Shown: positions 23,036 to 32,336, counted from the stretch's first letter. The stretch is 64,000 nt of DNA from Variovorax sp. S12S4 (GCF_023195515.1 NZ_JALPKR020000002.1:1054001-1118000), one strand, 5' to 3'. Notes: generated by a model from the letters alone, not told the origin. A program made the numbers and translations.

Positions 23036-23174
23036 GGCGTGTCTCTGGGTTCGCTGGAGAAAGGAAAAAGCGTGCGCCGATTGTCGGCCGTCTGCGTCCA
23101 GCGTGCTCGGCCGCGCCTGCGCCTGGGGTTGCAATGCCTGCCAGCGGCGTTGCAGATCGCGCCAGCGCGTCTGT

Positions 23175-23468
23175 TCACACAGTTTCGCGCTGCACGAAAT
23201 CCGTTGGCGGCTCTGCGGGCGCGGGAGCCTCCACCGCATCGAGCGCATCCACGCGTGCGCCGTCCGGACCGCTGCGGGCCCAGGCGACGAGCGCATCGAC
23301 CGCCGCAGCCGGCCCGAAGGCCATCGCCTCCACGCTGCCGTCGCGGCGGTTGCGCACCCAGCCGCACACGCCCAGGCGCCGCGCGGCCTGCACCATCGAC
23401 CAGCGATAGCCCACGCCCTGCACCAGGCCGCGGACGACGAGATGACGGGTGACGGCGGATGGATTCAT
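23175..23468 (-). CDS. Acylphosphatase
   Basis: Small enzyme of 97 residues that hydrolyses carboxyl-phosphate bonds, as in acetyl phosphate or 1,3-bisphosphoglycerate. The core motif [11 protein letters not shown] has the phosphate-binding loop and catalytic Arg, and [13 protein letters not shown] supplies the catalytic Asn. Length and motif spacing are normal for the family. It lies 13 bases after the acyl-CoA dehydrogenase stop, so it is probably in the same transcript as the CoA-transferase module. A specific metabolic role there is not evident. Confidence 0.92.
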   Translation of the reverse strand: MNPSAVTRHLVVRGLVQGVGYRWSMVQAARRLGVCGWVRNRRDGSVEAMAFGPAAAVDALVAWARSGPDGARVDALDAVEAPAPAEPPTDFVQRETV

Positions 23469-23481
23469 GGCATGGGCAACA

Positions 23482-24651
23482 TCAGTACGACTTGGGCAGG
23501 CCGAGCGCTTTTTCCGCGATGAAGTTCAAGATCATCTGCGGGCTGACCGGCGCAATGCGCGGAATGTAGCTCTCGCGCAGCAGCCGTTCGACATGGTATT
23601 CCTTCGCATAGCCCATGCCGCCCAGCGTGAGAACCGCGTTCTGGCAGGCGTCGTGTGCCGCCTCGGCCGCGAGGTACTTGGCAGCGTTGGCCTCGATGCC
23701 GCAAGGCTCGCCCGCGTCGTACAGCGTGGCGGCCTTGAACACCATCAGGTCGGCCGCCTCGAGGTTGGCCCAGGCGCGCGCAAGCGGATGCGCCACGCCC
23801 TGGTTCTGGCCGATGGGCCGGCCGAACACGATGCGCTCCTGCGCGTACTGCGAGGCGATGCGCAGCGCGGCACGGCCGATGCCGATGGCTTCGGCCGCGA
23901 TCAAGATGCGCTCCGGGTTGAGCCCGTGCAGGATGTATTCGAAGCCTCGCCCCTCCTCGCCGATGCGATCTTCCTCGGGCACCTGGAGCCCATCGATGAA
24001 GAGCATGTTCGAGTCCACCGCCGCGCGTCCGAGCTTGTGGATCTCGCGCACCTCGACCTTGGCGCGGTCCAGCGGCGTGTAGAACAACGTAAGGCCCTGC
24101 GTGGGCTTTTTCACCTGGTCGACGGGCGTGGTACGCGTGAGGATCAGCATGCGGTCGGCCACCTGCGCGGTCGATATCCAGATCTTGCGGCCGTGCAGCA
24201 GATAGCTGCCGTTGGGCTGGCGCACCGCCTGCGTCTTGAGGCTCGTGGTGTCGAGCCCCGCGTCGGGCTCGGTCACGGCAAAGCAGGCCTTCTCGGTGCC
24301 GGCAATCAGCGGCGGCAGGAAGCGCTGGCGCTGCGCCTCGCTGCCGAACACCACCACCGGGTTGAGCCCGAAGATGTTCATGTGCACCGCAGAAGCACCC
24401 GACATGCCCGCGCCCGATGCGCTGATGGCGCGCATCATCAGCGCCGCCTCGGTAATGCCCAGGCCCGCACCGCCCTGCGCCTCGGGCATTGCGATGCCGA
24501 GCCAGCCGCTGTCGGCCATGGCGCGGTGGAACTCGTGCGGGAACACCGCGCGGTCGTCGTGGTCGCGCCAGTAGTCGGCGGGAAAGTCTTCGCACAGCCG
24601 CTCGATGGCCGCCACCAGCGAGCGCTGGTCTTCGTTCAGGGAAAAGTTCAT
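23482..24651 (-). CDS. Acyl-CoA dehydrogenase family protein lacking the usual YEGT catalytic motif
   Basis: FAD flavoprotein of 389 residues. FAD and substrate motifs are present ([45 protein letters not shown]). The C-terminal stretch where most family members have YEGTxEI with the catalytic Glu reads [14 protein letters not shown] here, so the base is absent from that position. Such members may use another residue or have an unusual reaction. The start ATG (24651) overlaps the CoA-transferase stop by 4 bases. It probably acts on the CoA ester made by that transferase; the substrate is unknown. Confidence 0.88.
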   Translation of the reverse strand: MNFSLNEDQRSLVAAIERLCEDFPADYWRDHDDRAVFPHEFHRAMADSGWLGIAMPEAQGGAGLGITEAALMMRAISASGAGMSGASAVHMNIFGLNPVVVFGSEAQRQRFLPPLIAGTEKACFAVTEPDAGLDTTSLKTQAVRQPNGSYLLHGRKIWISTAQVADRMLILTRTTPVDQVKKPTQGLTLFYTPLDRAKVEVREIHKLGRAAVDSNMLFIDGLQVPEEDRIGEEGRGFEYILHGLNPERILIAAEAIGIGRAALRIASQYAQERIVFGRPIGQNQGVAHPLARAWANLEAADLMVFKAATLYDAGEPCGIEANAAKYLAAEAAHDACQNAVLTLGGMGYAKEYHVERLLRESYIPRIAPVSPQMILNFIAEKALGLPKSY

Positions 24652-25871
24652 TCGCTGTCCTTCGTGGGTTCCGGCTGCAGCGTGACGCCGCGCGCGAGCA
24701 TCCGGTCGATCTCTTCGCTTGCATAGCCCGCCTCGCGCAGCAGCTCGACGCTCTGTTCGCCGATGCGAGGTGCGGGCCGACGAATGGCCGCGGGCGTGGC
24801 GCTGTAGCGGCCGACCGGCGCCAGCGTGCGGATGCGGCCTTCGCTCGGATGGTCGAGTTCGGGAAAGAAATCGACCGCGCGCAGGTGCGGGTCGCCGAGC
24901 AGGCTCTCGGTGCTGTGCAGGCGCGCGACCGGAATGTCGGCGGCTTCGAGCACCGCCATCCATTCATCGCTGCCACGCGCAGCCATCACCTCGGCCACGA
25001 ATGCGTAGACCGCACCAATGTTCGCGGCGCGCGCCGTGTGCGTGCCGAACATCGACGAGTCGCGCAGCTCGGGCCTGCCGATCACGTCGAAGAAGGCCTG
25101 CCAGTGCTTATCGTTGTAGATCAGCACGCTCAGGTAGCCGTCGGCCGTGGCGTAGGGCTTGCGGTGTGGCGCGAGCAGGCGCGCATAGCCGGTGGGGCCG
25201 AGCGGCGGCTCGAAACTGTGGCCACCAAGGTGGTCGCCCATCACGAACTGCGAGAGCGCCTCGAACATCGGCACTTCCACCGCCTGGCCCTTGCCGGTGC
25301 GCTGCGCATGCAGCACGGCAGCCAGCAGGGCGATGGCCGCCTGCAAACCCACGGCGCGGTCGGCCAGCGTGACCGGAGCGTAGCGCGGCGCATCGCCGCT
25401 TTGCTGCGCGAACAGCGAGGCAACGCCGGCCGCGCCCTGAATCAAGTCGTCGTACGCGGGCTTGCCGGCATACGGGCCTTCTTCGCCGTAGCCGAACGCA
25501 CCGAGGTAGACGATCTTCGGGTTGACCGCGGCCACCGCTTCGTAGCCGAGCCCGAGCCGCGCCATCGCCTGCGGCCGCGTGTTGTAGATGAGGGCATCGC
25601 AGCCGGCCGCGAGCCGCAGGCAGGCCTCGCGGCCTTCGGGCTGCTTGAGGTCGAGCACGATCGAGCGCTTGTTGCGGTTGAGGTGCAGCGCCATCGCGCC
25701 CATGCCGGCATTGCGCATCGGACCGACCGCGCGCAGGTTGTCGCCTGAGGGCGGCTCGACCTTGATGATGTCCGCGCCCAGGTCGCCGAGCGTCTGCGTG
25801 GCGTACGGGCCCATCACCACGGCCGTGAGGTCGAGGATGCGGATGCCGTCTAGAGGTCCCGTGGTGTTCAT
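24648..25871 (-). CDS. CaiB/BaiF (type III) CoA-transferase
   Basis: Family III CoA-transferase of 407 residues that moves CoA between carboxylic acids, with an aspartyl-CoA intermediate. The N-terminal signature is GIRILDLTAVVMGPYATQTL followed by LGDLGADIIKVE, then YLGAFGYGEEGPYAGKPAYD and DLIQGAAG with the expected catalytic Asp region. It starts at ATG 25871, and its stop overlaps the acyl-CoA dehydrogenase start by 4 bases. Together with the Bug receptor and cupin upstream it looks like a carboxylic-acid uptake and activation module under the IclR regulator. A family A repeat separates it from the Bug gene. Confidence 0.9.
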   Translation of the reverse strand: MNTTGPLDGIRILDLTAVVMGPYATQTLGDLGADIIKVEPPSGDNLRAVGPMRNAGMGAMALHLNRNKRSIVLDLKQPEGREACLRLAAGCDALIYNTRPQAMARLGLGYEAVAAVNPKIVYLGAFGYGEEGPYAGKPAYDDLIQGAAGVASLFAQQSGDAPRYAPVTLADRAVGLQAAIALLAAVLHAQRTGKGQAVEVPMFEALSQFVMGDHLGGHSFEPPLGPTGYARLLAPHRKPYATADGYLSVLIYNDKHWQAFFDVIGRPELRDSSMFGTHTARAANIGAVYAFVAEVMAARGSDEWMAVLEAADIPVARLHSTESLLGDPHLRAVDFFPELDHPSEGRIRTLAPVGRYSATPAAIRRPAPRIGEQSVELLREAGYASEEIDRMLARGVTLQPEPTKDSE

Positions 25872-25888
25872 GTCTTGGTGTTGGTATT

Positions 25889-25990
25889 GGCTCCTTCCCC
25901 TCTGGGGGAAGGCTGGGATGGGGGCAGGCAGAGCGCCCGATGGATACGCCGCGTGCCCCCACCCCTGCCCTCCCCGGGAGGGGAGGGAGA
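25889..25990. repeat. Family A palindromic repeat, copy 2
   Basis: Intergenic inverted repeat between the CoA-transferase and Bug genes. The left arm begins GGCTCCTTCCCCTCTGGGGG and the right arm ends CCTCCCCGGGAGGGGAGGGAG. Each arm forms its own hairpin, and the arms pair through GGGATGGGGGCA and TGCCCCCACCCC. It is the same plan as the copies at 14447 and 36804, with a different central spacer. Confidence 0.85.
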
Positions 25991-26005
25991 AATTCAACAG
26001 CACGC

Positions 26006-27019
26006 TCATTCCGGTTGAATACCCGCGGCCTGAATCAGCTTCTTCCACTTGGCCAGTTCCGCCACAGTGAATGCACCCAACTCTTCAGGCGTGCTGCCGA
26101 ACGCATCGAAGCCCAGCTTCGCGACGCGTTCCCGAAACACCGCGCCGTTCGCCATTTCCGACAGCGCCTTGTTGAGCTTCAGCACAACGTCGCGCGGCGT
26201 ACCTGCAGGCGCGAACACGCCGTTCCACGAGGTGATGTCGAAGCCCTTGAGCTCGGGCGTATCGGCCAGCGGCGGCAGTTCGGGAAAGAGCTTGGTGCGC
26301 TCCTGCGTGGTGACCGCAATCGCGCGCATCTTCCCGGCCTTCACCGTGGCGAGCCCCGCGGCCAGGTCGACCACCATCATCGACACCTGCCCGCCGATCA
26401 GGTCGGCAATGGCCGGCGGCGTGCTCTTGTAGGGAACGTGCAGCATCGGCACGCCGCTCATGCGCGACAGCGTGGCGCCGCTCACGATGCCGGTGCTGTT
26501 GCCGCTTGCATAAGTGAGCTTGCCCGGATGGGCCCGCCCCCAGGCCAGCAGCTCGGCCACGCTCTTCACCGGCAGGTCGTTGTTCACCACCAGCATGAAC
26601 GGCAGGTTGCCCATGCGGCTCACGGGTGCGAAGTCCTTCACCGGGTCGTAGGGCAGCGACTTCATCAGGCTCGGGTTGGCCGAATGCGTGGTGTTGGTCG
26701 TCATGAAGAGCGTGTAGCCGTCGGGCGCCGCCTTGGCCACGAACTCGGCGGCGATCACGCCGTTGGCCCCTGCGCGGTTGTCGACGATGACCGAGGTCTT
26801 CAGCGCCTCGCCCAGCATCTGCGCGGTGATGCGCGCCACCGCATCGGTGCCGCTGCCGGCCGCAAAGGGCACGATGAGCTTGATGGGCTGCTTCGGATAG
26901 CCCTCTTGCGCAAAAGCCCACGGCGCCGCGCCGGCCAAGCCCGCGGCGGCACCGATGGAAATGAAACGGCGGCGGCTTGCCACCGCGACTGTTTCTGTCG
27001 CGTTCTTCGTCGTCTGCAT
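26006..27019 (-). CDS. Bug-family TTT substrate-binding protein
   Basis: Periplasmic solute-receptor of 337 residues. A twin-arginine-like start (SRRRFISIGAAAG) leads into a hydrophobic stretch and a cleavage site after AFA, before QEGYPKQPIKLIV. The Bug/TctC pattern is intact: VPFAAGSGTDAVAR, VDNRAGANGVIAAEFVAKA, PGKLTYASGNSTG and VPYKSTPPAIADLIGGQV. The ligand is probably a carboxylic acid that the adjacent CoA-transferase then activates. No TctAB genes are adjacent. The cupin gene ends 27 bases upstream. Confidence 0.92.
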   Translation of the reverse strand: MQTTKNATETVAVASRRRFISIGAAAGLAGAAPWAFAQEGYPKQPIKLIVPFAAGSGTDAVARITAQMLGEALKTSVIVDNRAGANGVIAAEFVAKAAPDGYTLFMTTNTTHSANPSLMKSLPYDPVKDFAPVSRMGNLPFMLVVNNDLPVKSVAELLAWGRAHPGKLTYASGNSTGIVSGATLSRMSGVPMLHVPYKSTPPAIADLIGGQVSMMVVDLAAGLATVKAGKMRAIAVTTQERTKLFPELPPLADTPELKGFDITSWNGVFAPAGTPRDVVLKLNKALSEMANGAVFRERVAKLGFDAFGSTPEELGAFTVAELAKWKKLIQAAGIQPE

Positions 27020-27046
27020 GTTGTCTGTCTCCGGGGTTGTTGTCGG

Positions 27047-27430
27047 TCAGGGCCGGGTCACGCGCTCCGGCAATTCCTCGTACGGCGGGCTGTAGATGAC
27101 CAGCACGCGCACCGGCTCGTCGCTCACCACCGTGAAGGTGTGCATCGCATCGGCCGGAAAAAAGCAGCTGTCGCCGGGGTGCAGCTCTTGCCGCTGGCCG
27201 CCCACTTCGGCCACGGCCCGCCCTTCGAGCATGTAGCAGACCTGCTCGATGCCGGGGTGGGCATGGGGCAGCGCGCCCTTGCCCTTCTGGATGTGGCCGA
27301 CCAGCACCTCGAGCTGCTTCGCGCCCACGGTCTCAGGGCCGATGAGCCGCTTGTTGAGCGTGCCGGTGTGGTTGGCCGGGTGGTAGCCGGCGATGTCGGC
27401 TTCGCGGACGAAGTAGCGTGGGAGGGTCAT
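27047..27430 (-). CDS. Cupin domain protein
   Basis: Small single-domain cupin of 127 residues. The metal-binding motif 1 reads LPHAHPGIEQVCYMLEG, with His, His and Glu ligands, and motif 2 is PGDSCFFPADAMHTF with the last His. Small cupins of this type act as dioxygenases, isomerases or ligand-sensing proteins; nothing here decides which. It lies between the IclR gene (6 bases upstream) and the Bug gene (27 bases downstream), so it is part of the same catabolic unit. Confidence 0.87.
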   Translation of the reverse strand: MTLPRYFVREADIAGYHPANHTGTLNKRLIGPETVGAKQLEVLVGHIQKGKGALPHAHPGIEQVCYMLEGRAVAEVGGQRQELHPGDSCFFPADAMHTFTVVSDEPVRVLVIYSPPYEELPERVTRP

Positions 27431-27436
27431 GGTCTT

Positions 27437-28174
27437 TCAGCCTTTGTGTTCGATGGCCAGGCAGGCGGAGCGCAGCATGGCGGCCACCTCGTCGATGCGG
27501 GGCTCCAGCCGGTAGCGCGGGCCCGCCACCGAAATGGCGTAGGCCTCGCCTCCGATACGCAGCGGCCATGCGAGGCCGACCAGATCGGGAATGCTTTCGC
27601 CCAGGTTGCCGTACCAGCCGCGTGCGGGCGAGCGTTCGAGCTCTTGTTCGATGGCTTCGGCGGTGGTCAGCGTGGCATCGGTCAGCGGCACCAGCCGGGT
27701 GGCTTCGAGCAGCTTGCGGCGCGCCTCGGGCGCGAGCGTGGAAAGCAGCGCGCGGCCCATCGAGTTGGCATAGGCCGGGCGGGTTTCGCCCGACTCGGCG
27801 GAATAGCGAATGCTCTGAGGCGCACTGAGCACCTCCAGGTAGACGACAGTGCTCGGGTCGCGGAACTTGCCGAACAGCACGGTTTCGCGCGCGCCGTCGC
27901 GCAGCTCTTCGAGCGCGGGCCGCACGCGGTCGAGCACCGGGTCGTGCGCCGCGATGATCTGCGCCATGGCGAGCAGCCGGCCGGTGGGGTAGTAGCCCTG
28001 GCGCCGCCCGGTTTCGTACATGTAGCCCTGCTCTTCGAGCGTACGGATGAGGCCCAGGCAGCTGGACACGGGCATTTCGAGCAGGCGCGCCATTTCGGAC
28101 AGCGCCAGCGGCTGCTTCTCCCGGGCGAAGAGCTCGACGATCTCGATCACGCGAAAAGCAGTTTTCACAACCAT
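27437..28174 (-). CDS. IclR family transcriptional regulator
   Basis: Regulator of 245 residues with an N-terminal winged helix-turn-helix (LALSEMARLLEMPVSSCLGL at about residues 20-40) and a C-terminal IclR effector domain (SMGRALLSTLAPEARRKLLE, RGWYGNLGESIPDLVGLAWP). IclR proteins sense small carboxylic or aromatic acids. It is the first gene of the unit with cupin, Bug receptor, CoA-transferase and acyl-CoA dehydrogenase, so it likely controls that unit and itself. A palindrome just upstream is a candidate binding site. Confidence 0.92.
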   Translation of the reverse strand: MVVKTAFRVIEIVELFAREKQPLALSEMARLLEMPVSSCLGLIRTLEEQGYMYETGRRQGYYPTGRLLAMAQIIAAHDPVLDRVRPALEELRDGARETVLFGKFRDPSTVVYLEVLSAPQSIRYSAESGETRPAYANSMGRALLSTLAPEARRKLLEATRLVPLTDATLTTAEAIEQELERSPARGWYGNLGESIPDLVGLAWPLRIGGEAYAISVAGPRYRLEPRIDEVAAMLRSACLAIEHKG

Positions 28175-28181
28175 GAAGGAA

Positions 28182-28199
28182 TTTTCGCGTATGTGAAAA
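28182..28199 (-). promoter_or_regulatory. Candidate IclR operator
   Basis: TTTTCGCGTATGTGAAAA is an 18-bp imperfect palindrome 8 bases before the IclR start. A related inverted motif, GCGAAAAGCAGTTTTCAC, lies just inside the coding sequence at 28151-28168. The position suits autoregulation. Binding is inferred. Confidence 0.4.
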
Positions 28200-28272
28200 A
28201 CAAACGCGTCGGGGTTTGCCCCTGCCTGCCCCTCCTTTCAGCGCAATCGGCGATAACGCATGCCGTTCGTTG

Positions 28273-29193
28273 TCAGTAGCCCCGAACCGGATCGACCACG
28301 CCGCTGACCGGCAGGCCCTGTTCCATCGCGCGGATCTTTCCGGCGATCTGGGCGATGGATTCTTCACGCAGCGTGCGCGCCGAGCCGTGCGGCGTCACCG
28401 TGATCTTCGGATGGCGCCAGAAGGCATGGTCGGCCGGCAGCGGCTCGACCTGGAACACGTCGAGCGTGGCGCCCGCCAACTGGCCCGCGTCGAGCATCGG
28501 GATCAGGTCGTCTTCGACCAGGTGCGCACCGCGCGCGATGCTGATGAGATAGCCGCCGGGCCGCAGCTTGCCGAGCGTGTTGCGGTTGAGAATGCCGCGC
28601 GTGGCATCGGTCAGCGGCAGCAGGTTGACCAGCACGCGCGTGGACGACAGGAACTCGTCGAACTGCGCCTCGCCGCTGAACACCTTCACGCCGTCGATCG
28701 CCTTGGGCGAACGGCTCCAGCCCAGCACCGGAAACTCGAACTGCGCCACGGCCTTGGCAACCCTTTCACCCAGCACGCCCAGGCCCATGATGCCGACCGG
28801 AAAGTCGCGCCGCAGCCGCGGCTTGCGGTAGCTCCAGCGCCCTTCGCGCGCATCGGCTTCATACACGTCGAATTCGCGAAAGTGCCGGATCAGCGTGTGG
28901 CACACGTACTCGGCCATCTGCACCGACATGCCGGCATCGTCGAGCCGCACGATGCGCGTCTGCGCCGGCACCTTCAGCTTGAGCAGCGCATCCACGCCCG
29001 CGCCGATGTTGAAGAGGCCGCGCAGTTGGGGCTGCTCGTCGAGCAGTTGCTGCGGCGGCGCCCACACCACGGCATGGTCGGCCTGGGCGGCACCCGGCTG
29101 CCAGGTCTCGATCTGCGCTTCAGGCAACTCGGCCTTGAGGCCTTCGATCCACGGTTCGGGGCGGTTGTCGGTGAGAGAGACGATGATTTTCAT
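28273..29193 (-). CDS. ghrA: Glyoxylate/hydroxypyruvate reductase A-type D-2-hydroxyacid dehydrogenase
   Basis: NAD(P)H-dependent reductase of 306 residues, most like GhrA, which reduces glyoxylate to glycolate and hydroxypyruvate to D-glycerate. Marks are NIGAGVDALL near residue 62, the nucleotide-binding GIMGLGVLGERVA, LVNLLPLTDATRGILN, SIARGAHLVEDDL with the substrate Arg, LDVFQVEPLP, and the catalytic His in TVTPHGSA. It follows the IclR gene's divergent side but on the same strand, 98 bases from the IclR start. Substrate range is uncertain; the gene symbol reflects family resemblance only. Confidence 0.85.
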   Translation of the reverse strand: MKIIVSLTDNRPEPWIEGLKAELPEAQIETWQPGAAQADHAVVWAPPQQLLDEQPQLRGLFNIGAGVDALLKLKVPAQTRIVRLDDAGMSVQMAEYVCHTLIRHFREFDVYEADAREGRWSYRKPRLRRDFPVGIMGLGVLGERVAKAVAQFEFPVLGWSRSPKAIDGVKVFSGEAQFDEFLSSTRVLVNLLPLTDATRGILNRNTLGKLRPGGYLISIARGAHLVEDDLIPMLDAGQLAGATLDVFQVEPLPADHAFWRHPKITVTPHGSARTLREESIAQIAGKIRAMEQGLPVSGVVDPVRGY

Positions 29194-29352
29194 GGCTCAA
29201 TCTTAGAGGGGCCATCAGACCGGTTGCTGGAGGGGCCGGCCACGCCGCGGCCTGCCCGGGCCCATGACCAATGGCCGCTTGTAGCGCCCCGGGCCTTCTT
29301 CTATGCTGGTGCGCGACCACCGAAGACATCGAAACACCAGGAGACCGAAGCA

Positions 29353-29667
29353 ATGATCAAAGTCAGCGTGATGTACCCCTACACCGAGGGCGCCCGGTTC
29401 GACCACGCCTACTACCGCGACACGCACATGCCGCTTCTGAAGGCCCGCATGGGAGACGCCTGCAAGTCGTACACCATCGACAAGGGCCTCGCCGGCGGCG
29501 CGCCCGGCACGCCGCCGACCTATGTCGGCATGTGCCATGTGTTCTGCGAATCGACCGACGTTTTTCAGGCGGCCTTCGGTCCGCACGCCAAGGAAATCCT
29601 CGGCGACATCAGGAACTACACCGACATCGCGCCCGTGATGCAGATCAGCGAAGTGGTGGTGGGCTGA
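29353..29667 (+). CDS. EthD family protein
   Basis: Small ferredoxin-like-fold (dimeric alpha-beta barrel) protein of 104 residues. The EthD pattern is visible: MIKVSVMYPYTEGARFDHAY, then YYRDTHMPL and the C-terminal FGPHAKEILGDIRNYTDI. AGGAGA lies 8 bases upstream of the ATG. EthD was named from the ethyl tert-butyl ether degradation locus; the biochemical role of most homologs is not known. It is convergent with the methylcrotonyl-CoA carboxylase alpha gene, one base apart, and is not part of either neighbouring operon. Confidence 0.88.
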   Translation: MIKVSVMYPYTEGARFDHAYYRDTHMPLLKARMGDACKSYTIDKGLAGGAPGTPPTYVGMCHVFCESTDVFQAAFGPHAKEILGDIRNYTDIAPVMQISEVVVG

Positions 29668-29668
29668 C

Positions 29669-31672
29669 TCAGGCTGCTGCCGCGGCCATCCGCAGCAATT
29701 CTTCGCCCTCGGCCACCTGCTCGCCGGGCGCGAACATCAGCTCTTCCACGGTGCCGTCGGCCGGCGCGGCGATGGTGTGCTCCATCTTCATGGCTTCCAT
29801 CACCGCGAGCGGCTGGCCGCGGCTGACCTTGTCGCCGGCCTTGACCGCGAACGACACGACCTTGCCGGGCATCGGCGCAGTGAGCCGGCCGCCTTCGGCA
29901 TGGGTGTCGCCGGCATGGGCGAGACGGTCGATAGCCGTGATCTTCGTCGCGCCCTTCGATGCGAAGACGTGGGCCGTCGCGCCGTCCAGATGCACGTCGA
30001 GCGTCTGCCGCGTGCCCGCGAACTCGACCTCGAATTCACCCGACGGAAACTGGCCCACGAGCAGCGGGCCTTGCACGCCACCGGCTTCGAGCCACAAGCT
30101 GCCGTCGCGCTTGTAGGTCAGCAAGGCCGTCTGCTCGGCGCCGCGAAACTCGAAGTCGAAGTGGCGCCGGTACTCGCCCATCGCGCGCCAGCCGTCGCGC
30201 CGTTCGAACGGGTCGGGTGCGCCAGCCGGCCGTTCGGTAATCAGCGTGCGCGTGATGGCGGCAGCAGCGGCCAGCGGCAGGCCCAGCGCCTCGCGGTCGA
30301 ACAGCACGGCGCGCTCGCGCTCGATCAGCGCGGTGTCGAGGTTGGCCTTCGAGAACGATTCGGTCGCGAGAATGCCGCGCAGGAACTGCACGTTGGTCGA
30401 CACACCCACGATCTGCACCTGCGCCAATGCGGCATCGAGCCGGGCCAACGCCTCGGCACGCGTGGAGCCGTGCACGATCAGCTTGGCGATCATCGAGTCG
30501 TAGAACGGCGAGATCTCGCCGCCCTCGCGCACGCCGTCGTCGATGCGCACGCGGCTGCGTTGGAACGCCGTCGCCTGCGGCTTGCGGTACACGCGCAAGG
30601 TGCCGGTGGCCGGCAGGAAGTTGTTGTCAGGGTTCTCGGCGCAGATGCGCGCCTCGATGGCGTGGCCGTGGATCTGCAAGTCTGCCTGTTTCGCGGGCAG
30701 CGCCTCGCCCGAGGCCACGCGCAGTTGCCATTCGACGAGGTCGAGGCCGGTGATGGCTTCGGTCACCGGGTGCTCCACCTGCAACCGCGTGTTCATCTCC
30801 ATGAAGAAGAAGTTCATCTCGCCGCCTTCGCGCTGCTCGACGATGAACTCGACGGTGCCCGCGCCCACGTAGTTCACGGCACGCGCCGCGGCCACCGCTG
30901 CATCGCCCATTTCCTTGCGCATCGCCTCGGTCATGCCGGGCGCGGGCGCTTCTTCGAGCACCTTCTGGTGCCGGCGCTGCACCGAGCAGTCACGCTCGAA
31001 CAGGTAGACATAGTTGCCGTGCGTGTCGCCGAACACCTGGATCTCGATGTGGCGCGGGCGTTGCACGTACTTTTCGATGAGCACCGCATCGTCGCCGAAG
31101 CTGTTGATCGCCTCGCGCTGGCACGAAGCGAGCGCCGCCGCGAAGTCTTCCGCCTTGTCGACCGCGCGCATGCCCTTGCCGCCGCCGCCCGCACTGGCCT
31201 TGATGAGCACCGGGTAACCGATGCGGTCGGCCTCGCGCTGCAGCAGCGCCGGGTCCTGGTCGTGGCCGTGGTAGCCGGGCACCAGCGGCACGCCGGCCTT
31301 TTCCATCAGTTGCTTCGATTCGGCCTTCAGGCCCATGGCCTTGATCGCCGAGGGCGGCGGGCCGATGAAGACGAGCCCTGCGTCCGCGCAAGCCTGTGCG
31401 AACTCCTCGTTCTCGCTCAAAAAGCCGTAGCCCGGATGCACCGCTTCGGCGCCCGTGGCCTTGGCCGCTTCGAGGATCTTCTGCCAGCGCAGGTAGCTGT
31501 CTTTCGGTGCGCTGCCGCCCAGATGCACCGACTCATCGCAGGCGCGCACGTGGTTGGCATGCGCGTCGGCGTCGGAGTACACGGCCACGGTGCGGATCGC
31601 CATGCGGCGAGCGGTCGCTGCAACACGGCAGGCAATCTCGCCTCGGTTGGCGATCAGGATCTTCTTAAACAT
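29669..31672 (-). CDS. Methylcrotonyl-CoA carboxylase alpha (biotin carboxylase/BCCP) subunit
   Basis: Biotin-dependent carboxylase subunit of 667 residues for the third step of leucine catabolism. The biotin carboxylase domain (1-450) shows YGFLSENEEFAQACADAGL, the ATP-grasp glycine loop IKASAGGGGKGMR, and EMNTRLQVEHPVTE. A linker domain follows. The C-terminal biotinyl domain has AMKMEH with biotinyl-Lys at about 629. The family also includes acetyl-, propionyl- and geranyl-CoA carboxylases; pairing with the adjacent beta subunit, isovaleryl-CoA dehydrogenase and hydratase supports methylcrotonyl-CoA (liuD/mccA). It overlaps the DUF4126 gene by 8 bases. Confidence 0.92.
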   Translation of the reverse strand: MFKKILIANRGEIACRVAATARRMAIRTVAVYSDADAHANHVRACDESVHLGGSAPKDSYLRWQKILEAAKATGAEAVHPGYGFLSENEEFAQACADAGLVFIGPPPSAIKAMGLKAESKQLMEKAGVPLVPGYHGHDQDPALLQREADRIGYPVLIKASAGGGGKGMRAVDKAEDFAAALASCQREAINSFGDDAVLIEKYVQRPRHIEIQVFGDTHGNYVYLFERDCSVQRRHQKVLEEAPAPGMTEAMRKEMGDAAVAAARAVNYVGAGTVEFIVEQREGGEMNFFFMEMNTRLQVEHPVTEAITGLDLVEWQLRVASGEALPAKQADLQIHGHAIEARICAENPDNNFLPATGTLRVYRKPQATAFQRSRVRIDDGVREGGEISPFYDSMIAKLIVHGSTRAEALARLDAALAQVQIVGVSTNVQFLRGILATESFSKANLDTALIERERAVLFDREALGLPLAAAAAITRTLITERPAGAPDPFERRDGWRAMGEYRRHFDFEFRGAEQTALLTYKRDGSLWLEAGGVQGPLLVGQFPSGEFEVEFAGTRQTLDVHLDGATAHVFASKGATKITAIDRLAHAGDTHAEGGRLTAPMPGKVVSFAVKAGDKVSRGQPLAVMEAMKMEHTIAAPADGTVEELMFAPGEQVAEGEELLRMAAAAA

Positions 31673-32336
31673 TCGGAGTGTCTCCCGGAGGATTCTTTTT
31701 CAGTTGAAATGCAGGCACGACGCCCGGATCGGGTCGGCCGCTGAAGATGCGCGCAACGCGGCTGAACAATGCCCTCAGAAAGCGCCAGCTCTTGCGGATG
31801 AGCCACACGCTGAGCACAAGCACCAGCACAAAAAGCACCAGGAAGACCAGCGGATGCGCCACCGCCAGCCACAAGCCGGCGGGCACCATGCTGTCTTCGA
31901 CCAGCGAAGCGCCTACGTTAGAGAACGGCTCGGGTGACGTGTTGATGGCCGCGCGCGTCGTGGCCTTGGCGGCATGCGCGGTGGCCGCAAAGCCGCCGCC
32001 GAGCAGCGCCGCAACCACGGCCATCGCGCCATGGTCGGCGCCGAACACGCTGGCCGCGAGCGCCGCGCCGGCCGGAATGCGGATGGCGGTGTGCACCACG
32101 TCCCAGAGCGAATCGAGGCCGGGAATCTTGTCGGCGAAGAACTCGATGAACACCATGAAACCGCTCGCCGCAATGACGACCGGATGCGAGAGCATCTGCA
32201 GCCCGCCGGGCAGAGGCACCCAGCCGAAGTAGCCGGCCAACCCCGTGAGCAGCACGACCAGGTACAGCCGCACGCCGCTGGCCCAGCCGACTGCCGCAGC
32301 CAGGGCAAGCAGTTGGGGCATGTCGAGCGCGTTCAT
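31665..32336 (-). CDS. DUF4126 membrane protein
   Basis: Predicted inner-membrane protein of 223 residues with about five hydrophobic segments, including AVGWASGVRLYLVVLLTGL at the start and LVFLVLFVLVLVLSVWLI near the end. The motif NTSPEPFSN and the glycine-rich core fit DUF4126. GTG at 32345 is an alternative start directly abutting the hydratase stop. It lies inside the liu operon: it is 9 bases after the hydratase gene and overlaps the carboxylase alpha start by 8 bases. A role in leucine use or acyl transport is conceivable, but function is unknown. Confidence 0.82.
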   Translation of the reverse strand: MNALDMPQLLALAAAVGWASGVRLYLVVLLTGLAGYFGWVPLPGGLQMLSHPVVIAASGFMVFIEFFADKIPGLDSLWDVVHTAIRIPAGAALAASVFGADHGAMAVVAALLGGGFAATAHAAKATTRAAINTSPEPFSNVGASLVEDSMVPAGLWLAVAHPLVFLVLFVLVLVLSVWLIRKSWRFLRALFSRVARIFSGRPDPGVVPAFQLKKNPPGDTPNV

